Assembly (NCBI RefSeq): GCF_903772925.1
Contig: NZ_LR812090.1
Span: forward strand, 3,618,599 to 3,682,598
Direction: 5' to 3'
DNA: 64,000 bases
Source: Alteromonas macleodii
Lineage (GTDB): Bacteria; Pseudomonadota; Gammaproteobacteria; Enterobacterales; Alteromonadaceae
The position numbers and the translations under genes are program-made. This document shows positions 26,000 through 36,965 of the stretch, piece by piece; the first letter of the stretch is position 1; every line of letters begins with the position of its first letter. The notes under the pieces were generated by a model. The model saw nothing but the letters and a program-made list of their open reading frames with translations. It was not told where the DNA came from and did not search any database.

Positions 26000-28675
26000 A
26001 TGTTATCGTCAATACGGATACAGCTTATAACAGTGTTAGTTGCGCTAATCGCACTGATCCTTGCCCAAGGTTTTGTAGCGCGAAAAAACCAAGAGGTTTT
26101 GAACGAAGGCGTTGCATCTGCTGCGAAAGCCGTCATTGATGTTAGTACAGTTAAAGAACTTGAGCGCGACGTTGTCGACCTTCAGCGCAATGTCCTAATT
26201 TTTAAGGAGAATGCAAGTAAGTCTGCCATAACTCGCTTTAGCCGCCTAATGGTTACGATAAACGGTAAGCTAGATAAACTAGCGGCGGTAAATGAGCTTG
26301 CTGATTCAAAAGATGACAGCAATCAAATCCTCGATAGAATGAGAGAGCATTTACACGCTTACCAGGAAAACTTCTCTCAAGTTGTTGAGGCTCGCTCAGA
26401 AAGAGACAACCTTATCGATCAGGGCACAATGTCTGACATAACGTTGCTAGGAAGTGAGCTTGATAAGGCTTTAGCACAAGGGCAGCTTTCTGCTGCTTTC
26501 GTAGACGATGCCAAGGTCATTCTTATACGTACAGAAAATGCAATGCTGAAATACTTGATGAAGCCTGATATGAAATTCATCCAGTCTTTTAATGATGCCA
26601 TAGACGCTTTGAAACGCTTACCATCCTCTGCTCCCCCTAAATTGCAACAGCGTATTGAACGCATCATAGATAGGATTAAAAACGACTTCTTTAAGCTGAC
26701 GCAAATAACACAAGGCAACCTTTTTCTGGTTAATGTTGTGATGGCAGGCTCTGCAAACGAATTTCTCTATTTAAGTGGAGAACTGGCGAAAAAGGTAAGT
26801 ACCGACTCTGAAGTTATAACGCAGCGCACTTACCAAATAGCAGAAAGTACACAACGCAATGGTGAGCTCTTTTCTCTGTTTGCCATTTTACTTGCTTTGT
26901 CGGCGGCATTGTTTTCTACCTTGCGTATTCTTGGCCCTATCCGCTCTATCACGGAAGTTTTCAACAAGCTCGCTCAAGGCATACAAATCTCTAATATTCC
27001 AGGCAGTAATCGGAAAGATGAAATTGGCAAGCTAGCGAAAGCCGCTCTTGTGTTTAGCGATAAAAACCGTGAGACAGAAAAACTGCTTAATGAAGCGCGA
27101 ACCATGAACTCTCAGTTGGAAGACTTAAATAAAGTTATCACTGAATCTAAAGTTAAAGCCGAACAAGCTACCGCATCGAAAAGTATGTTTCTGGCCAATA
27201 TGAGCCACGAAATACGCACGCCTATGAATGGCATTATCGGATTAATAGAACTAGCACAGCAGCAAGAACTTTCTTCTACGGTTAGAGGTTACTTAGACAA
27301 AGCGGCGTATTCTGGGCAGATTCTGCTAAGCGTAATTAACGATATCCTCGACTTCTCTAAAATTGAAGCAGGTAAGCTTAAAATAGAAGAAGTGAGCTTT
27401 TCACTACACTCGCTATTTGACAACTTGATTGCGGTAATTGCGTTACGAGCAAAAGAGAAGAACCTGTCGGTTCATTTTACGGTAAACCCCAAAATACCGC
27501 CTCAGGTCATTGGCGACCCTCTTCGTATAGCTCAAATTATCATGAACATTGGCAACAACGCCGTAAAATTCACCGAACAAGGCCGCATAGAAATTGAATT
27601 TGACGGTAGTTTAAATGAAAAAGGTAACCTGCTTAATCTTTCCATGAGAATAACCGATTCTGGCATTGGAATGAGTCCAGCGCAGCTTGATAAAATATTC
27701 AAACCTTTTACCCAAGCTGACGGTTCAACCAACAGAAAGTACGGCGGTACGGGCTTAGGGCTTGCTATCGTAAGCCAACTTACCGAACTCATGAATGGTC
27801 GACTGGATGCGACCTCGACCATGGGTAAAGGCAGCACGTTTGAAGTTGAACTTCCCTTACGAGCTTTTAAAAACCAGCCTGGGGTATTAGAGAACTCGCC
27901 TCAGCTACCAAATAATAGCATTTACATCACTGAGTCACCTTTGCTTCCTGAGGCTTATTGCACCCAAATTCAGCTTTCGACAATATCGGGCATGCCATTA
28001 GATGAAGCTAAAAATGTTTTGTCGCTCCCAGACCACATTATTGTCGATGTTCATGAGTTTAGCTTCTTTAGAAAGAATATTAGCTGGCTAAATAGCTTAT
28101 TGGAAAGCGGAAAATCTGTGGGCTTGGTGATGGAAAGCGCAGGCAGTGCTTTACAATCTAAATATGATTCGCTTTGGAAGGGCCCATTAATTATGCACCC
28201 CTTTACCCCGGCCCAATTCGAACGTTTTGTTAATCAGGTTATCTCGAAAGACGCCAGCTTTGAAGGTCAGCACTTTAAAGACGAATCGCTAATTACTTCA
28301 CTTGAGGGGCACGTGCTGCTGGTTGAAGACAACAATATAAATCAGCTCGTTACGGGCGAGATGCTTACTAACCTTGGGCTAACCTTTGATATAGCAGAAG
28401 ATGGTAAACAGGCCGTACAAAAAATAGAAAACTCGCCTCAATACGACCTCGTACTGATGGATGTACAAATGCCAGTTATGGACGGATATGAAGCCACAAC
28501 TCAGCTTCGAGAAAAGGGGTTTACAGCATTACCCATTATCGGCCTTTCCGCAAACGCGATGAAAGAAGACAAGCAAAGCGCTATAAAGTCTGGCATGAAC
28601 GACTATTTGACCAAACCTATAAAGCAAAAGTCCCTGATAGGCATGCTAAGACAATACTTGGGTAAGCAAGACTAG
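26000..28675 (+). CDS. Membrane hybrid sensor histidine kinase (TorS-like layout)
   Basis: 891 residues: TM1 (about 7-25), an all-helical periplasmic region (about 30-290), TM2 (about 292-312), HAMP (about 312-370), HisKA with phosphoacceptor His403 in MSHEIRTPMNGIIG, HATPase (N-box NIGNNAVKFTEQ, G-boxes DSGIGM and GGTGLGLAI), a degenerate receiver-like stretch (about 640-750), and a C-terminal receiver (Asp821 in LMDVQMPVMDGYE, Lys in LTKPI). No HPt domain follows, so the phosphate must go to a separate HPt. It is placed directly after the binding-protein gene, probably in one transcript. Confidence 0.93.
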   Translation: MLSSIRIQLITVLVALIALILAQGFVARKNQEVLNEGVASAAKAVIDVSTVKELERDVVDLQRNVLIFKENASKSAITRFSRLMVTINGKLDKLAAVNELADSKDDSNQILDRMREHLHAYQENFSQVVEARSERDNLIDQGTMSDITLLGSELDKALAQGQLSAAFVDDAKVILIRTENAMLKYLMKPDMKFIQSFNDAIDALKRLPSSAPPKLQQRIERIIDRIKNDFFKLTQITQGNLFLVNVVMAGSANEFLYLSGELAKKVSTDSEVITQRTYQIAESTQRNGELFSLFAILLALSAALFSTLRILGPIRSITEVFNKLAQGIQISNIPGSNRKDEIGKLAKAALVFSDKNRETEKLLNEARTMNSQLEDLNKVITESKVKAEQATASKSMFLANMSHEIRTPMNGIIGLIELAQQQELSSTVRGYLDKAAYSGQILLSVINDILDFSKIEAGKLKIEEVSFSLHSLFDNLIAVIALRAKEKNLSVHFTVNPKIPPQVIGDPLRIAQIIMNIGNNAVKFTEQGRIEIEFDGSLNEKGNLLNLSMRITDSGIGMSPAQLDKIFKPFTQADGSTNRKYGGTGLGLAIVSQLTELMNGRLDATSTMGKGSTFEVELPLRAFKNQPGVLENSPQLPNNSIYITESPLLPEAYCTQIQLSTISGMPLDEAKNVLSLPDHIIVDVHEFSFFRKNISWLNSLLESGKSVGLVMESAGSALQSKYDSLWKGPLIMHPFTPAQFERFVNQVISKDASFEGQHFKDESLITSLEGHVLLVEDNNINQLVTGEMLTNLGLTFDIAEDGKQAVQKIENSPQYDLVLMDVQMPVMDGYEATTQLREKGFTALPIIGLSANAMKEDKQSAIKSGMNDYLTKPIKQKSLIGMLRQYLGKQD

Positions 28676-28871
28676 GTTCTATTGGGCGAAATCGGTTGAG
28701 GTAAATGTTTAGTCGTGCTTTTGGTAGAAGGCAACAGCACAAAGCCCTAATGTCAGTCAGTATTTATTTAAATTAAGTTCTGATGTGAGTTAGCGCTTTA
28801 ATGTATTAGCCCGCATGTAATATCAGTCCGCATAGATAATTTATTAAGACGCTCCGTTTGATTGCTAATAA

Positions 28872-28899
28872 AAAAGGGCTACCTTTCGGTAACCCTTCT
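28872..28899 (-). terminator. Intrinsic terminator of valS
   Basis: On the minus strand AAGGGTTACC and GGTAGCCCTT form a stem with a GAAA loop and one mismatch, followed by TTTTT, about 40 bp after the valS stop. Confidence 0.85.
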
Positions 28900-28935
28900 A
28901 ATTTGTATCGATAAATCCCGTTTTAGGGGCTGCAC

Positions 28936-31710
28936 TTAAAGCGCTTTAATGGTCTCGAACTGCTCTTTAAGTTTGGCTAGGGCTTTTTCACCCTCTTCCA
29001 ACTTACCGCGTTCTTTTTCAATTACCGCTTCTGGCGCATTACTTACGAACTTCTCATTACCCAACTTGCCACGAGTACGAGATACGTCTTTCTCGATTTT
29101 CTCCATGGCTTTAGTAATACGAGCAAGTTCTGCATCTTTATCAATAAGCCCTGCCATTGGGATAAGAATTTCCATCTCACCCACAAGCGCTGTGGCGCTG
29201 GCTGGTGCTTCTTCACCGTCTTTCAAAATAGTGACGGTTTCAAGCTTAGAAAGCTTATCAAGGAACGCTTTAGCCGCATCAAGACGACGCGCATCTTCGT
29301 CGCTTACGTTTTTAAGTAGCGCATTAAGTGGTTTGTTTGGCGAGATATCCATTTCACCACGGATATTACGAATACCCACGATAAACTTCTTCACCCACTC
29401 GATATCAGCAAGCACTTTGTCGTCTTGTTTCGCTGCATCATCTTCAGGGAATGCCTGAACCATAATGCTTGCGCCCTCTACCACCTTAAGCGCACTTAGC
29501 GGCACAACGCGCTGCCAAATAGTGTCGGTGATAAATGGCATAAGCGGGTGCAACAAGCGAAGCAAGCTTTCAAGCACGTTAATAAGCGTATGACGTGTAC
29601 CGCGCTTTTCAGCTTCGGTGCTGGCGTCATTGTTAAGCACTGGCTTAGTAAGCTCTAGATACCAGTCACAGAACTGGTTCCAGGTAAACTCGTATACGGT
29701 TTGCGCAGCAATATCGAAACGGTAATCTTCAAGGGCCTTTTCAAACTCAACTAGGGTTTGTTGGAACTTAGCCCAAATCCAGCGATCGGCCATGCTAAGT
29801 ACCATTTCGCCACCGTCACGACCAGTATCGTGTTCTTCTGTGTTCATCAATACGAAGCGCGATGCATTCCAAATTTTGTTACAGAAGTTGCGGTAGCCTT
29901 CAACACGGGCCATATCAAAGTTGATATCGCGGCTGGTTGACGCCATAGCTGCAAAGGTAAAGCGCAATGCGTCTGTACCGTAGGCCTGAATACCATCAGG
30001 GAATTGCTTACGAGTACGCTTGGCAATCTTTTCAGCCAACTGTGGCTGCATCATGCCAGCTGTACGTTTAGTGACTAGCGACTCAATATCAATACCGTCA
30101 ATCAAATCGATTGGGTCAAGCACGTTGCCCTTCGACTTTGACATTTTATCGCCGTTCTCATCGCGGATAAGACCAGTAATGTAAATGTCTTTAAATGGAA
30201 TCTTACCAGTAAACTTCTTGGTCATCATGATCATTCTGGCAACCCAGAAGAAGATGATGTCAAAGCCAGTTACAAGTACCGAAGACGGTACGAAGGTTTC
30301 AAGATCTGGCGTTTCTTCTGGCCAGCCCATGGTGGCAAACGGCCATAGTGCGCTTGAGAACCAGGTATCTAGTACATCGTCGTCTTGTGAAAGTGTTACG
30401 TCACTGCCAAGGCCGTGCTTTTCACGCACTTCTTCTTCGGTACGACCAACAAAAACGTTGCCGTTTTCGTCGTACCACGCCGGAATGCGGTGTCCCCACC
30501 ACAGCTGACGTGAAATACACCAGTCTTGAATGTTGTGCATCCACTGGTAGTAAGTCTTGTTCCAGTTCTCTGGCACAAAGCGAATTTCGCCGCTTTCAAC
30601 CGCTTCAATTGCAGGCTTAGCAAGAGACTCAACCGCTACATACCACTGGTCAGTTAGGTAGGGTTCAATTACCGCACCTGTTCTATCGCCACGTGGCACT
30701 TTAAGCTTGTGCGGCTCAATCTTAACCAATGCGCCTTGAGCGTCTAAATCAGCAACAATTTGCTTACGGGCGTCGAAGCGATCTAAACCGCGATACGCTT
30801 CTGGCGCATCATCATTAATTTTCGCATCGTCGGTAAGAATGTTGATCATAGGCAAGTTATGACGCTTACCCATATCGTAGTCGTTGAAGTCGTGAGCAGG
30901 CGTAATTTTAACGCAGCCTGTACCAAACTCTTGATCCACATAGTCATCGGCAATAACTGGAATTAAACGGCCAGTAATAGGCAGCTTAATTTCTTTGCCA
31001 ATGAAGTTTTGATAACGCTCGTCATCTGGGTGAACCGCAACCGCTGTATCACCTAGCATGGTTTCAGGACGCGTTGTCGCAACCACTAGCTCACCGCTAC
31101 CGTCAGCTAACGGGTAGCGCATGTGCCACATGTGGCCGTCTTCTTCTTCGTTTAGTACTTCAAGATCAGATACTGCTGTGTGAAGCACTGGATCCCAGTT
31201 AACCAAACGCTTACCGCGGTAAATAAGGCCTTCTTCGTGAAGTTTCACGAATACTTCAGTTACGGCTTTAGACAGGTCTTCATCCATGGTGAACACTTCG
31301 CGAGACCAGTCAGGAGAGGTACCTAAACGGCGCATTTGACCAGTAATAGTACCGCCGCTATGCTCTTTCCACTCCCACACTTTTTTGATGAAGTCTTCGC
31401 GGCCTAAATCGTGGCGCGTCTTGCCTTCAGCGTTAAGCTTGCGCTCTACCACCATTTGGGTAGCTATACCTGCGTGGTCGGTACCCACTTGCCAAAGGGT
31501 GTTGTCGCCCTTCATGCGGTGATAGCGAGTTAGGGCATCCATAATGGTTTGCTGGAAACCATGGCCCATGTGAAGGCTACCGGTAACGTTCGGCGGCGGA
31601 AGCAAAATACAATATGGGTCGCCGCTGCCTGAAGCTTTAAATAAACCCGCCTCTTCCCATGACTTATAGCATTGCTGCTCGATGGACTGCGGTTCGAAGG
31701 TTTTATCCAT
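28936..31710 (-). CDS. valS: Valyl-tRNA synthetase
   Basis: Class I aminoacyl-tRNA synthetase charging tRNA-Val, with editing of misactivated threonine. 924 residues. The HIGH box appears as [15 protein letters not shown] near residue 40, the KMSKS loop as [10 protein letters not shown] near residue 530, and the editing-domain segment [17 protein letters not shown] near residue 215. The C-terminal ValRS coiled coil is present (about 855-920). Third gene of pepA-holC-valS, the order found in E. coli; terminator at 28872-28899. Confidence 0.98.
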   Translation of the reverse strand: MDKTFEPQSIEQQCYKSWEEAGLFKASGSGDPYCILLPPPNVTGSLHMGHGFQQTIMDALTRYHRMKGDNTLWQVGTDHAGIATQMVVERKLNAEGKTRHDLGREDFIKKVWEWKEHSGGTITGQMRRLGTSPDWSREVFTMDEDLSKAVTEVFVKLHEEGLIYRGKRLVNWDPVLHTAVSDLEVLNEEEDGHMWHMRYPLADGSGELVVATTRPETMLGDTAVAVHPDDERYQNFIGKEIKLPITGRLIPVIADDYVDQEFGTGCVKITPAHDFNDYDMGKRHNLPMINILTDDAKINDDAPEAYRGLDRFDARKQIVADLDAQGALVKIEPHKLKVPRGDRTGAVIEPYLTDQWYVAVESLAKPAIEAVESGEIRFVPENWNKTYYQWMHNIQDWCISRQLWWGHRIPAWYDENGNVFVGRTEEEVREKHGLGSDVTLSQDDDVLDTWFSSALWPFATMGWPEETPDLETFVPSSVLVTGFDIIFFWVARMIMMTKKFTGKIPFKDIYITGLIRDENGDKMSKSKGNVLDPIDLIDGIDIESLVTKRTAGMMQPQLAEKIAKRTRKQFPDGIQAYGTDALRFTFAAMASTSRDINFDMARVEGYRNFCNKIWNASRFVLMNTEEHDTGRDGGEMVLSMADRWIWAKFQQTLVEFEKALEDYRFDIAAQTVYEFTWNQFCDWYLELTKPVLNNDASTEAEKRGTRHTLINVLESLLRLLHPLMPFITDTIWQRVVPLSALKVVEGASIMVQAFPEDDAAKQDDKVLADIEWVKKFIVGIRNIRGEMDISPNKPLNALLKNVSDEDARRLDAAKAFLDKLSKLETVTILKDGEEAPASATALVGEMEILIPMAGLIDKDAELARITKAMEKIEKDVSRTRGKLGNEKFVSNAPEAVIEKERGKLEEGEKALAKLKEQFETIKAL

Positions 31711-31745
31711 TACACACTCTCAAATTGAAGCTAAACGCGAATGAC

Positions 31746-32168
31746 TTATGCAGATTTGAACTGCATGTTGCATCCAGCTTGCTGATAGTTTTTGTATCTT
31801 ACCCGCGCGGCCTGTTTGGCGTTCTCGTCCACGGGTACAAAATCGATGATTTGACGATGCTGGTTGGGTGAAGGCACCATACCGGAACCCACATTAACCA
31901 CCATTTGTCGTCTGGCTACCTGCTCTGGCCGCCAACAAATTTCCACCGGCGTTCCTGATTGCGGCCCTTCACCATAAAGGTTATGGGGAACAAAACGGTC
32001 AGCCGGCAGCTGCCACAACAATTCATCAACTTCTTCAGCCTGCGACTGTGTGTCACACAGCACGCTAATCTTTTGCTTATTGGCAAACGCTGATGCAATA
32101 ACTTCGCTGGCGCGGCCTGCCACACCATTGTCACTGCTGGTAAGTTGATAAAATATCACTTGTGGCAT
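31746..32168 (-). CDS. holC: DNA polymerase III chi subunit
   Basis: 140 residues of the HolC family; chi links the clamp-loader (through psi) to single-stranded DNA-binding protein. Seen: N-terminal FYQLTSSDNG, a middle segment VDELLWQLPADRFVPHNLYGEG typical of HolC, and a C-terminal INFVP-like strand (IIDFVPVDEN). It starts 6 bp after the pepA stop and ends 35 bp before valS, so the three form an operon. Confidence 0.94.
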   Translation of the reverse strand: MPQVIFYQLTSSDNGVAGRASEVIASAFANKQKISVLCDTQSQAEEVDELLWQLPADRFVPHNLYGEGPQSGTPVEICWRPEQVARRQMVVNVGSGMVPSPNQHRQIIDFVPVDENAKQAARVRYKNYQQAGCNMQFKSA

Positions 32169-32174
32169 GAATGA

Positions 32175-33680
32175 TTAGTCCTCTAACTTGATATCAGCGC
32201 GGTTCATTAGGAACTGAGACAGCATAGGCACTGGACGACCTGTTGCACCTTTGTTCTTACCACTGCGCCATGCCGTACCGGCAATATCAAGGTGAGCCCA
32301 GTTGTACTTCTTAGTGAAGCGTGACAAGAAACAACCTGCGGTGATTGAACCAGCCGGGCGACCACCTAGGTTCGTCATGTCGGCAAACGGGCTTTCAAGC
32401 TGCTCTTGATAATCGTCCCATAGCGGTAAGCGCCATGCACGATCTGAGCTTTGCTCTGACGCATTAAGTAGTTCGTGAGCTAGTGGGTTGTGCGTGCTCA
32501 TTACCGCTGTTGCGTGATGACCGAGCGCGATAATAGCGGCTCCCGTTAGGGTAGCTACATCAATCACTAACTCAGGCTCATAACGTTCAACGTAGGTTAG
32601 CGCGTCGCACAATACCAAACGGCCTTCTGCATCAGTATTTAGTACTTCAACGGTTTGGCCCGACATGGTCGTAAGAATGTCACCCGGACGATAAGCCTTA
32701 CCATCTGGCATGTTTTCACAGCCTGCCAATACACCAATAACGTTAATTGGCAGATTCAGCGCCGCGATAGTGTGCATTGTACCTAGTACACCTGCTGCTC
32801 CACCCATGTCGTACTTCATTTCGTCCATGGCTTCGCCAGGCTTTATTGAAATACCACCTGAATCGAAAGTAAGGCCTTTGCCTACAAGCACGATTGGCGC
32901 TTGATCAGCTGGGCCACCGCGGTGATGCATAATACTCATCATGCTTTCATTTGCAGAACCACGGCCAACGGCAAGGTAAGACTGCATACCCAGCTCTGCC
33001 ATTTGTGTTTCATCTACCACTTCAGCGGTTACGCTGTCGTACTGGCTTGCTAATTCTTGTGCTTGCTGCCACAAATACGCTGGGTTACAGATGTTTGGCG
33101 GCATGTTAGCTACGTCTTTGGTTACTTTCGAACCACGAGCTACAGCTAAACCATGTTCAACTGCGCGCTCACCAACAGTAAGCTCGCGACGAGTAGGCAC
33201 GTTGAATACAATTTTACGTAACGGGCGGCGAGGCTCACCTTTCTTAGTTTTAAGCTGCATGAAAGTGTAAAGTGTATCTTCAGTTGCTTCTACAGCCTGA
33301 CGCACTTTCCAATAGGTATCGCGACCTTTAACGTGAAGCTCGGTTAAGAAACACACCGCTTCCATTGAGCCGGTTTCATTCAATGTTTGAATGGTTTTGG
33401 CAATAATATTTTTGTACTGACGCTCATCAAGCTCACGCTCTTTACCACAACCGACAAGAAGCACGCGCTCACTTAGTACATTTGGCACGTTGTGTAGCAA
33501 CAACATTTGGCCCGCTTTACCTTCAAGGTCGCCACGGCGCAACAAGTTGCTGATATAACCTTCACTGATTTCGTCTAGTTGTTCAGCCACTGCCGTAAGG
33601 CGGCGCGGCTCGAAGACACCCACAACAATACATGCGCTGCGTTGTTTTTCAGGACTGCCACTTTTTACACTAAACTCCAC
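32175..33680 (-). CDS. pepA: Leucyl aminopeptidase PepA
   Basis: Cytosolic M17 di-zinc (or manganese) aminopeptidase; in E. coli it also serves as a DNA-binding accessory factor for Xer recombination at cer. The GTG at 33680 is chosen because it gives the exact E. coli-like start ([15 protein letters not shown]) and has GAGGTG 8 bp upstream; a frame extension to 33731 is unlikely to be translated. 501 residues. Metal and catalytic motifs: [16 protein letters not shown] and [12 protein letters not shown]. First gene of pepA-holC-valS, divergent from lptF. Confidence 0.97.
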   Translation of the reverse strand: MEFSVKSGSPEKQRSACIVVGVFEPRRLTAVAEQLDEISEGYISNLLRRGDLEGKAGQMLLLHNVPNVLSERVLLVGCGKERELDERQYKNIIAKTIQTLNETGSMEAVCFLTELHVKGRDTYWKVRQAVEATEDTLYTFMQLKTKKGEPRRPLRKIVFNVPTRRELTVGERAVEHGLAVARGSKVTKDVANMPPNICNPAYLWQQAQELASQYDSVTAEVVDETQMAELGMQSYLAVGRGSANESMMSIMHHRGGPADQAPIVLVGKGLTFDSGGISIKPGEAMDEMKYDMGGAAGVLGTMHTIAALNLPINVIGVLAGCENMPDGKAYRPGDILTTMSGQTVEVLNTDAEGRLVLCDALTYVERYEPELVIDVATLTGAAIIALGHHATAVMSTHNPLAHELLNASEQSSDRAWRLPLWDDYQEQLESPFADMTNLGGRPAGSITAGCFLSRFTKKYNWAHLDIAGTAWRSGKNKGATGRPVPMLSQFLMNRADIKLED

Positions 33681-33943
33681 GATATCACCTCGCTTTTCGT
33701 CGTTTATGGTTTGCACGATGACTAAAATCACGTAACGTTTCGCGCTGCTTTATGTTTTAATACACAGCATAACTTTTTAGTTCGCTGCAATTCACGCTTA
33801 CAGACCTATTGAATATAGGTTAAATTTGCGTCAAAACACCATGCAAACGGTTTATGATTGCAGGCAAAACTTGTAAAAACGGTAAGTTTAAACAAAATTG
33901 TGCTTTCTTTCACTAAAATTCCTAATTTTCCGGAAGGGCTGAG

Positions 33944-35044
33944 ATGCTGATATTCCGCTATTTACTTAAGGAAACGCTGAAATCTCAGTTAGCGATTTTC
34001 TTTATCCTAATGGCAATTTTTGTCACCTTGCGATTTGTGCGCGTGTTGGGCGATGCGTCAGACGGTGATATCCCCGCTGGGCTAGTGCTTGGCTTCCTAG
34101 GTTTATATGCCCCTATCCTCTCTTCATTGGTGCTGCCCATCAGTGCTTATCTGGGCATTATGCTGGCGCACGGTAGGCTGTATGTAGACAGCGAAATGAC
34201 CGTAATGCGAGCCTGTGGTATCAGTGAATGGTACGTTACGCGGGTAATGCTGTTCTTGTCTGTGCTTATCATGATAGTCACAGGCGCAATTACCCTTTAT
34301 TTCGCGCCACTGGCCGCTGAAAACGAATACCAACTACGGGAAAAAGCCCGTAACGAAGCTGGGCTTTCTGCCCTTATGCCAGGTAGATTCCAGCAAACGG
34401 GTAACGAAAAAGCCGTTATATTTGTGCACGATGTAGATAGCAACGATAAGCTGCAACGTGTGTTTTTATCCCAGAATCAAACGGATGACAGCGAAGGCGA
34501 TGTGCGCGTTGTATATGCGCAAACTGGTGAAGTGGCAAACAACCCCGACGGTACCCGAAACCTTGTATTAAAAGAAGGTGTGCAGTACGAAGGCAAACAA
34601 TCTGAAAAGGCTTATCGCAAAGTAGAGTTTGACGAATACCAAATTCAGATTGCCGATAAACCCGCGGATGAAACCCGACGCAAGGTGAGCGTATTGCCCA
34701 CCAGCGAGCTTTGGGAAGACGACAGTATTGAGGCCAGAGCCGAGCTTCAGTGGCGTATTGCCATACCGCTATCGATACCCTTTTTAGTGCTGATTGCGGT
34801 TCCGCTGAGCGCCGTAGATCCGCGCCAGGGTCGCTTTGGTAAAATGTTCCCTGCCATTCTGCTTTACTTAGGATACTTCTTGCTGCTGCTTGCAAGTAGA
34901 CGCGTACTAGAAGATGGAAAAATGCCACCACAATTAGGCTTATGGTGGGTGCATACCATCATGCTTATTATCGGCATCATGCTTATTGTGCGGGATAGAA
35001 AAACCGGCACTGAGCTTCGTGCTTGGATATTGGGGAAAAAGTAG
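33944..35044 (+). CDS. lptF: LPS export ABC transporter permease LptF
   Basis: Inner-membrane half of the LptB2FG transporter that extracts lipopolysaccharide and passes it to LptC. 366 residues with six transmembrane helices, three on either side of a periplasmic beta-jellyroll (about residues 125-260). N-terminal LIFRYLLKETLKSQLAIFF and GRMYxxxE-like GRLYVDSEMTVMRACG are family signatures. GGAAGG precedes the ATG. It is immediately followed by lptG with no gap, and divergent from pepA, as in E. coli. Confidence 0.96.
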   Translation: MLIFRYLLKETLKSQLAIFFILMAIFVTLRFVRVLGDASDGDIPAGLVLGFLGLYAPILSSLVLPISAYLGIMLAHGRLYVDSEMTVMRACGISEWYVTRVMLFLSVLIMIVTGAITLYFAPLAAENEYQLREKARNEAGLSALMPGRFQQTGNEKAVIFVHDVDSNDKLQRVFLSQNQTDDSEGDVRVVYAQTGEVANNPDGTRNLVLKEGVQYEGKQSEKAYRKVEFDEYQIQIADKPADETRRKVSVLPTSELWEDDSIEARAELQWRIAIPLSIPFLVLIAVPLSAVDPRQGRFGKMFPAILLYLGYFLLLLASRRVLEDGKMPPQLGLWWVHTIMLIIGIMLIVRDRKTGTELRAWILGKK

Positions 35045-36106
35045 ATGTTTAAAATCCTCGATTTATATATTGCCCGTACACTGTTAGGTACTATCACCGT
35101 CACGCTTAGCGTACTTATTGGCTTAAGTGCACTTATAAAGTTTGTAGAACAGCTGCGTAAAATTGGCGAAGGTGACTATGACATGCTTGTCGCCTTTATC
35201 TACGTTTTACTGAGCTTACCTCGTGACTTAGAGCAGTTCTTCCCTATGGCCACATTACTTGGCGGCCTTATTGGTATGGGCGTACTGGCCAGTAACAGCG
35301 AACTGGTAGTAATGCAGGCCGCGGGTATGAGCCGTTGGAACATTATCAACTCGGCCATGAAATCCACCCTTGTCATGATTTTATTGGTGATGGCCGTTGG
35401 TGAATGGGTTACTCCATACAGCGAAACCAAGGCAAAACAGATAAGAACCGAAGCCATTTCAGGCGGTAGTTTATTTTCTTCCGATAAGCTGGTGTGGGCA
35501 AAAGATGGCGACCGATTTGTAAGCATTGGTCAGGTGCTTAGCCAAGATTCACTTAAAGACGTAAGCATTTTTAGTTTTAACCCTGACTTGTCTCTTGAAA
35601 GTATTACCTACGCGAAAAATAGTGCTTTCGATGGCGATGGCTGGTGGTTAAGCGATGTTGAAGTAACCGAGTTTTCAGAGACCAAGGTGTCGGTAGAAGA
35701 AAACGAACGTATGCGATGGAACTCAACGCTTACGCCTGACAAGCTAGGGATTGTTGCCGTTAAGCCAGAGGCTTTATCCATCACTGGGTTGCTAGATTAC
35801 GTAAACTATCTAGATAACAACGACCAAGATCCCTCGCGCTATGAGCTAGCGCTTTGGCGAAAAATCTTTCAGCCTATTTCTGTTGGCGTAATGCTGTTAA
35901 TGGCACTGTCGTTCATCTTTGGACCGCTGCGAAGCGTTACCATGGGCGCAAGAGTTATTATGGGCGTACTCACAGGCTTCGGGTTCTTTATTCTTAACGA
36001 AGTATTTGGGCCAGTGAGTTTAGTCTATCAGCTGCCTCCGTTCTTAGGGGCTCTGCTACCAAGCTTGCTGTTCGCGGCCATTGCAGGGGTAATGTTGAGG
36101 CGTTGA
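35045..36106 (+). CDS. lptG: LPS export ABC transporter permease LptG
   Basis: Partner of LptF in the LptB2FG complex. 353 residues, the same three-plus-three helix layout around a periplasmic jellyroll. Signatures: LDLYIARTLLGTI at the N-terminus and SNSELVVMQAAGMSRWNI (coupling-helix region contacting LptB). The ATG directly follows the lptF stop, so translation is coupled. A strong terminator lies at 36151-36177. Confidence 0.97.
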   Translation: MFKILDLYIARTLLGTITVTLSVLIGLSALIKFVEQLRKIGEGDYDMLVAFIYVLLSLPRDLEQFFPMATLLGGLIGMGVLASNSELVVMQAAGMSRWNIINSAMKSTLVMILLVMAVGEWVTPYSETKAKQIRTEAISGGSLFSSDKLVWAKDGDRFVSIGQVLSQDSLKDVSIFSFNPDLSLESITYAKNSAFDGDGWWLSDVEVTEFSETKVSVEENERMRWNSTLTPDKLGIVAVKPEALSITGLLDYVNYLDNNDQDPSRYELALWRKIFQPISVGVMLLMALSFIFGPLRSVTMGARVIMGVLTGFGFFILNEVFGPVSLVYQLPPFLGALLPSLLFAAIAGVMLRR

Positions 36107-36150
36107 TCACCTATCAGCATTCATCTAACTCAACAGTCAAAACTAATAAG

Positions 36151-36177
36151 AAAGAGGCCTTACAGCCTCTTTTTTTG
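36151..36177 (+). terminator. Intrinsic terminator of lptFG
   Basis: Stem AGAGGC and GCCTCT around CTTACA, followed by a run of eight T, 45 bp after the lptG stop. Confidence 0.92.
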
Positions 36178-36205
36178 CAATTTTTTAGCGCCTTACAAAG
36201 CACCT

Positions 36206-36790
36206 TTACCAGCTCTTGTGGTCGTTCGCTTCTTTGGTCAGCTTCAACACTTCAGTCTTTGCCAGTCGGTCTTGCAGTGATTGTTTATTTTTAAAATCAA
36301 ATAGAACAAGTAAGGTACCTAGACCACCTAACGATGCTATTAGGCGAATGAACAATCGCGGCCAGGTCATTGGTTCTTCAACCGTGCTATAAATTCGTAA
36401 ACGCCATGCACGCATGCCTAGGGTTTGCCCGCCCCTGCGCCAGAACCACAAGAAAAAACCAGCTATCCACAAGCCCACCCACGTTTGAATAAGCAACTTA
36501 TAACCAAAAGATGCCTGGATAAGGTCGGCAGGTTCAGCATAGCCTTGCAGGTCAAGGGCACCGTTTTTCAGCATAACCACCAGCGTTACTATCATCACCA
36601 TGGCTGCACACATACCTACAGCAGTGGCTACTAGTGTATCGTAAATCATTGCCAACAAACGTCTAACGAATCCAGCTCGCTCTAGCGATGAACTGTCTGA
36701 TTCTGAGTTAGGCGCGTTTTTATCATCCTTCGCTTTTAAGTGATTAGATGATGAGGACTTCTTCTTGGCTTTTCTGTCGTGTCTCGCCAC
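36206..36790 (-). CDS. RDD-family membrane protein
   Basis: 194 residues. A lysine- and serine-rich cytoplasmic N-terminus (about 1-38) precedes an RDD domain: the Arg-Asp signature appears as RRLLAMIYDTLV, with three to four transmembrane helices, the loop GGQTLGMRAWRLRI and a C-terminal LQDRLAKTEV. RDD proteins are small membrane proteins of mostly unknown, possibly transport-related function. Convergent with lptG. Confidence 0.88.
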   Translation of the reverse strand: MARHDRKAKKKSSSSNHLKAKDDKNAPNSESDSSSLERAGFVRRLLAMIYDTLVATAVGMCAAMVMIVTLVVMLKNGALDLQGYAEPADLIQASFGYKLLIQTWVGLWIAGFFLWFWRRGGQTLGMRAWRLRIYSTVEEPMTWPRLFIRLIASLGGLGTLLVLFDFKNKQSLQDRLAKTEVLKLTKEANDHKSW

Positions 36791-36965
36791 GGGTATCTCT
36801 TCGCTTCATTAACAACAGCGTTTATTTTGACACAAGCGCCACATCGCTTAAACAACATAAGCCTTAGTTAACGGCATTTAATAGTGCAATAAGCAAAGAA
36901 AAATGATTTCCTCCTTTTTGCATCCATTAACCATTGTTAATCGTTATTGTTATAACGGACGGATA

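Noticed and set aside
36943..36956. GTTATTGTTATAAC palindrome-like sequence before the TonB receptor as a Zur site
   Set aside because: Only partial resemblance to the Zur motif and no zinc-related gene nearby; short AT-rich dyads are common by chance.
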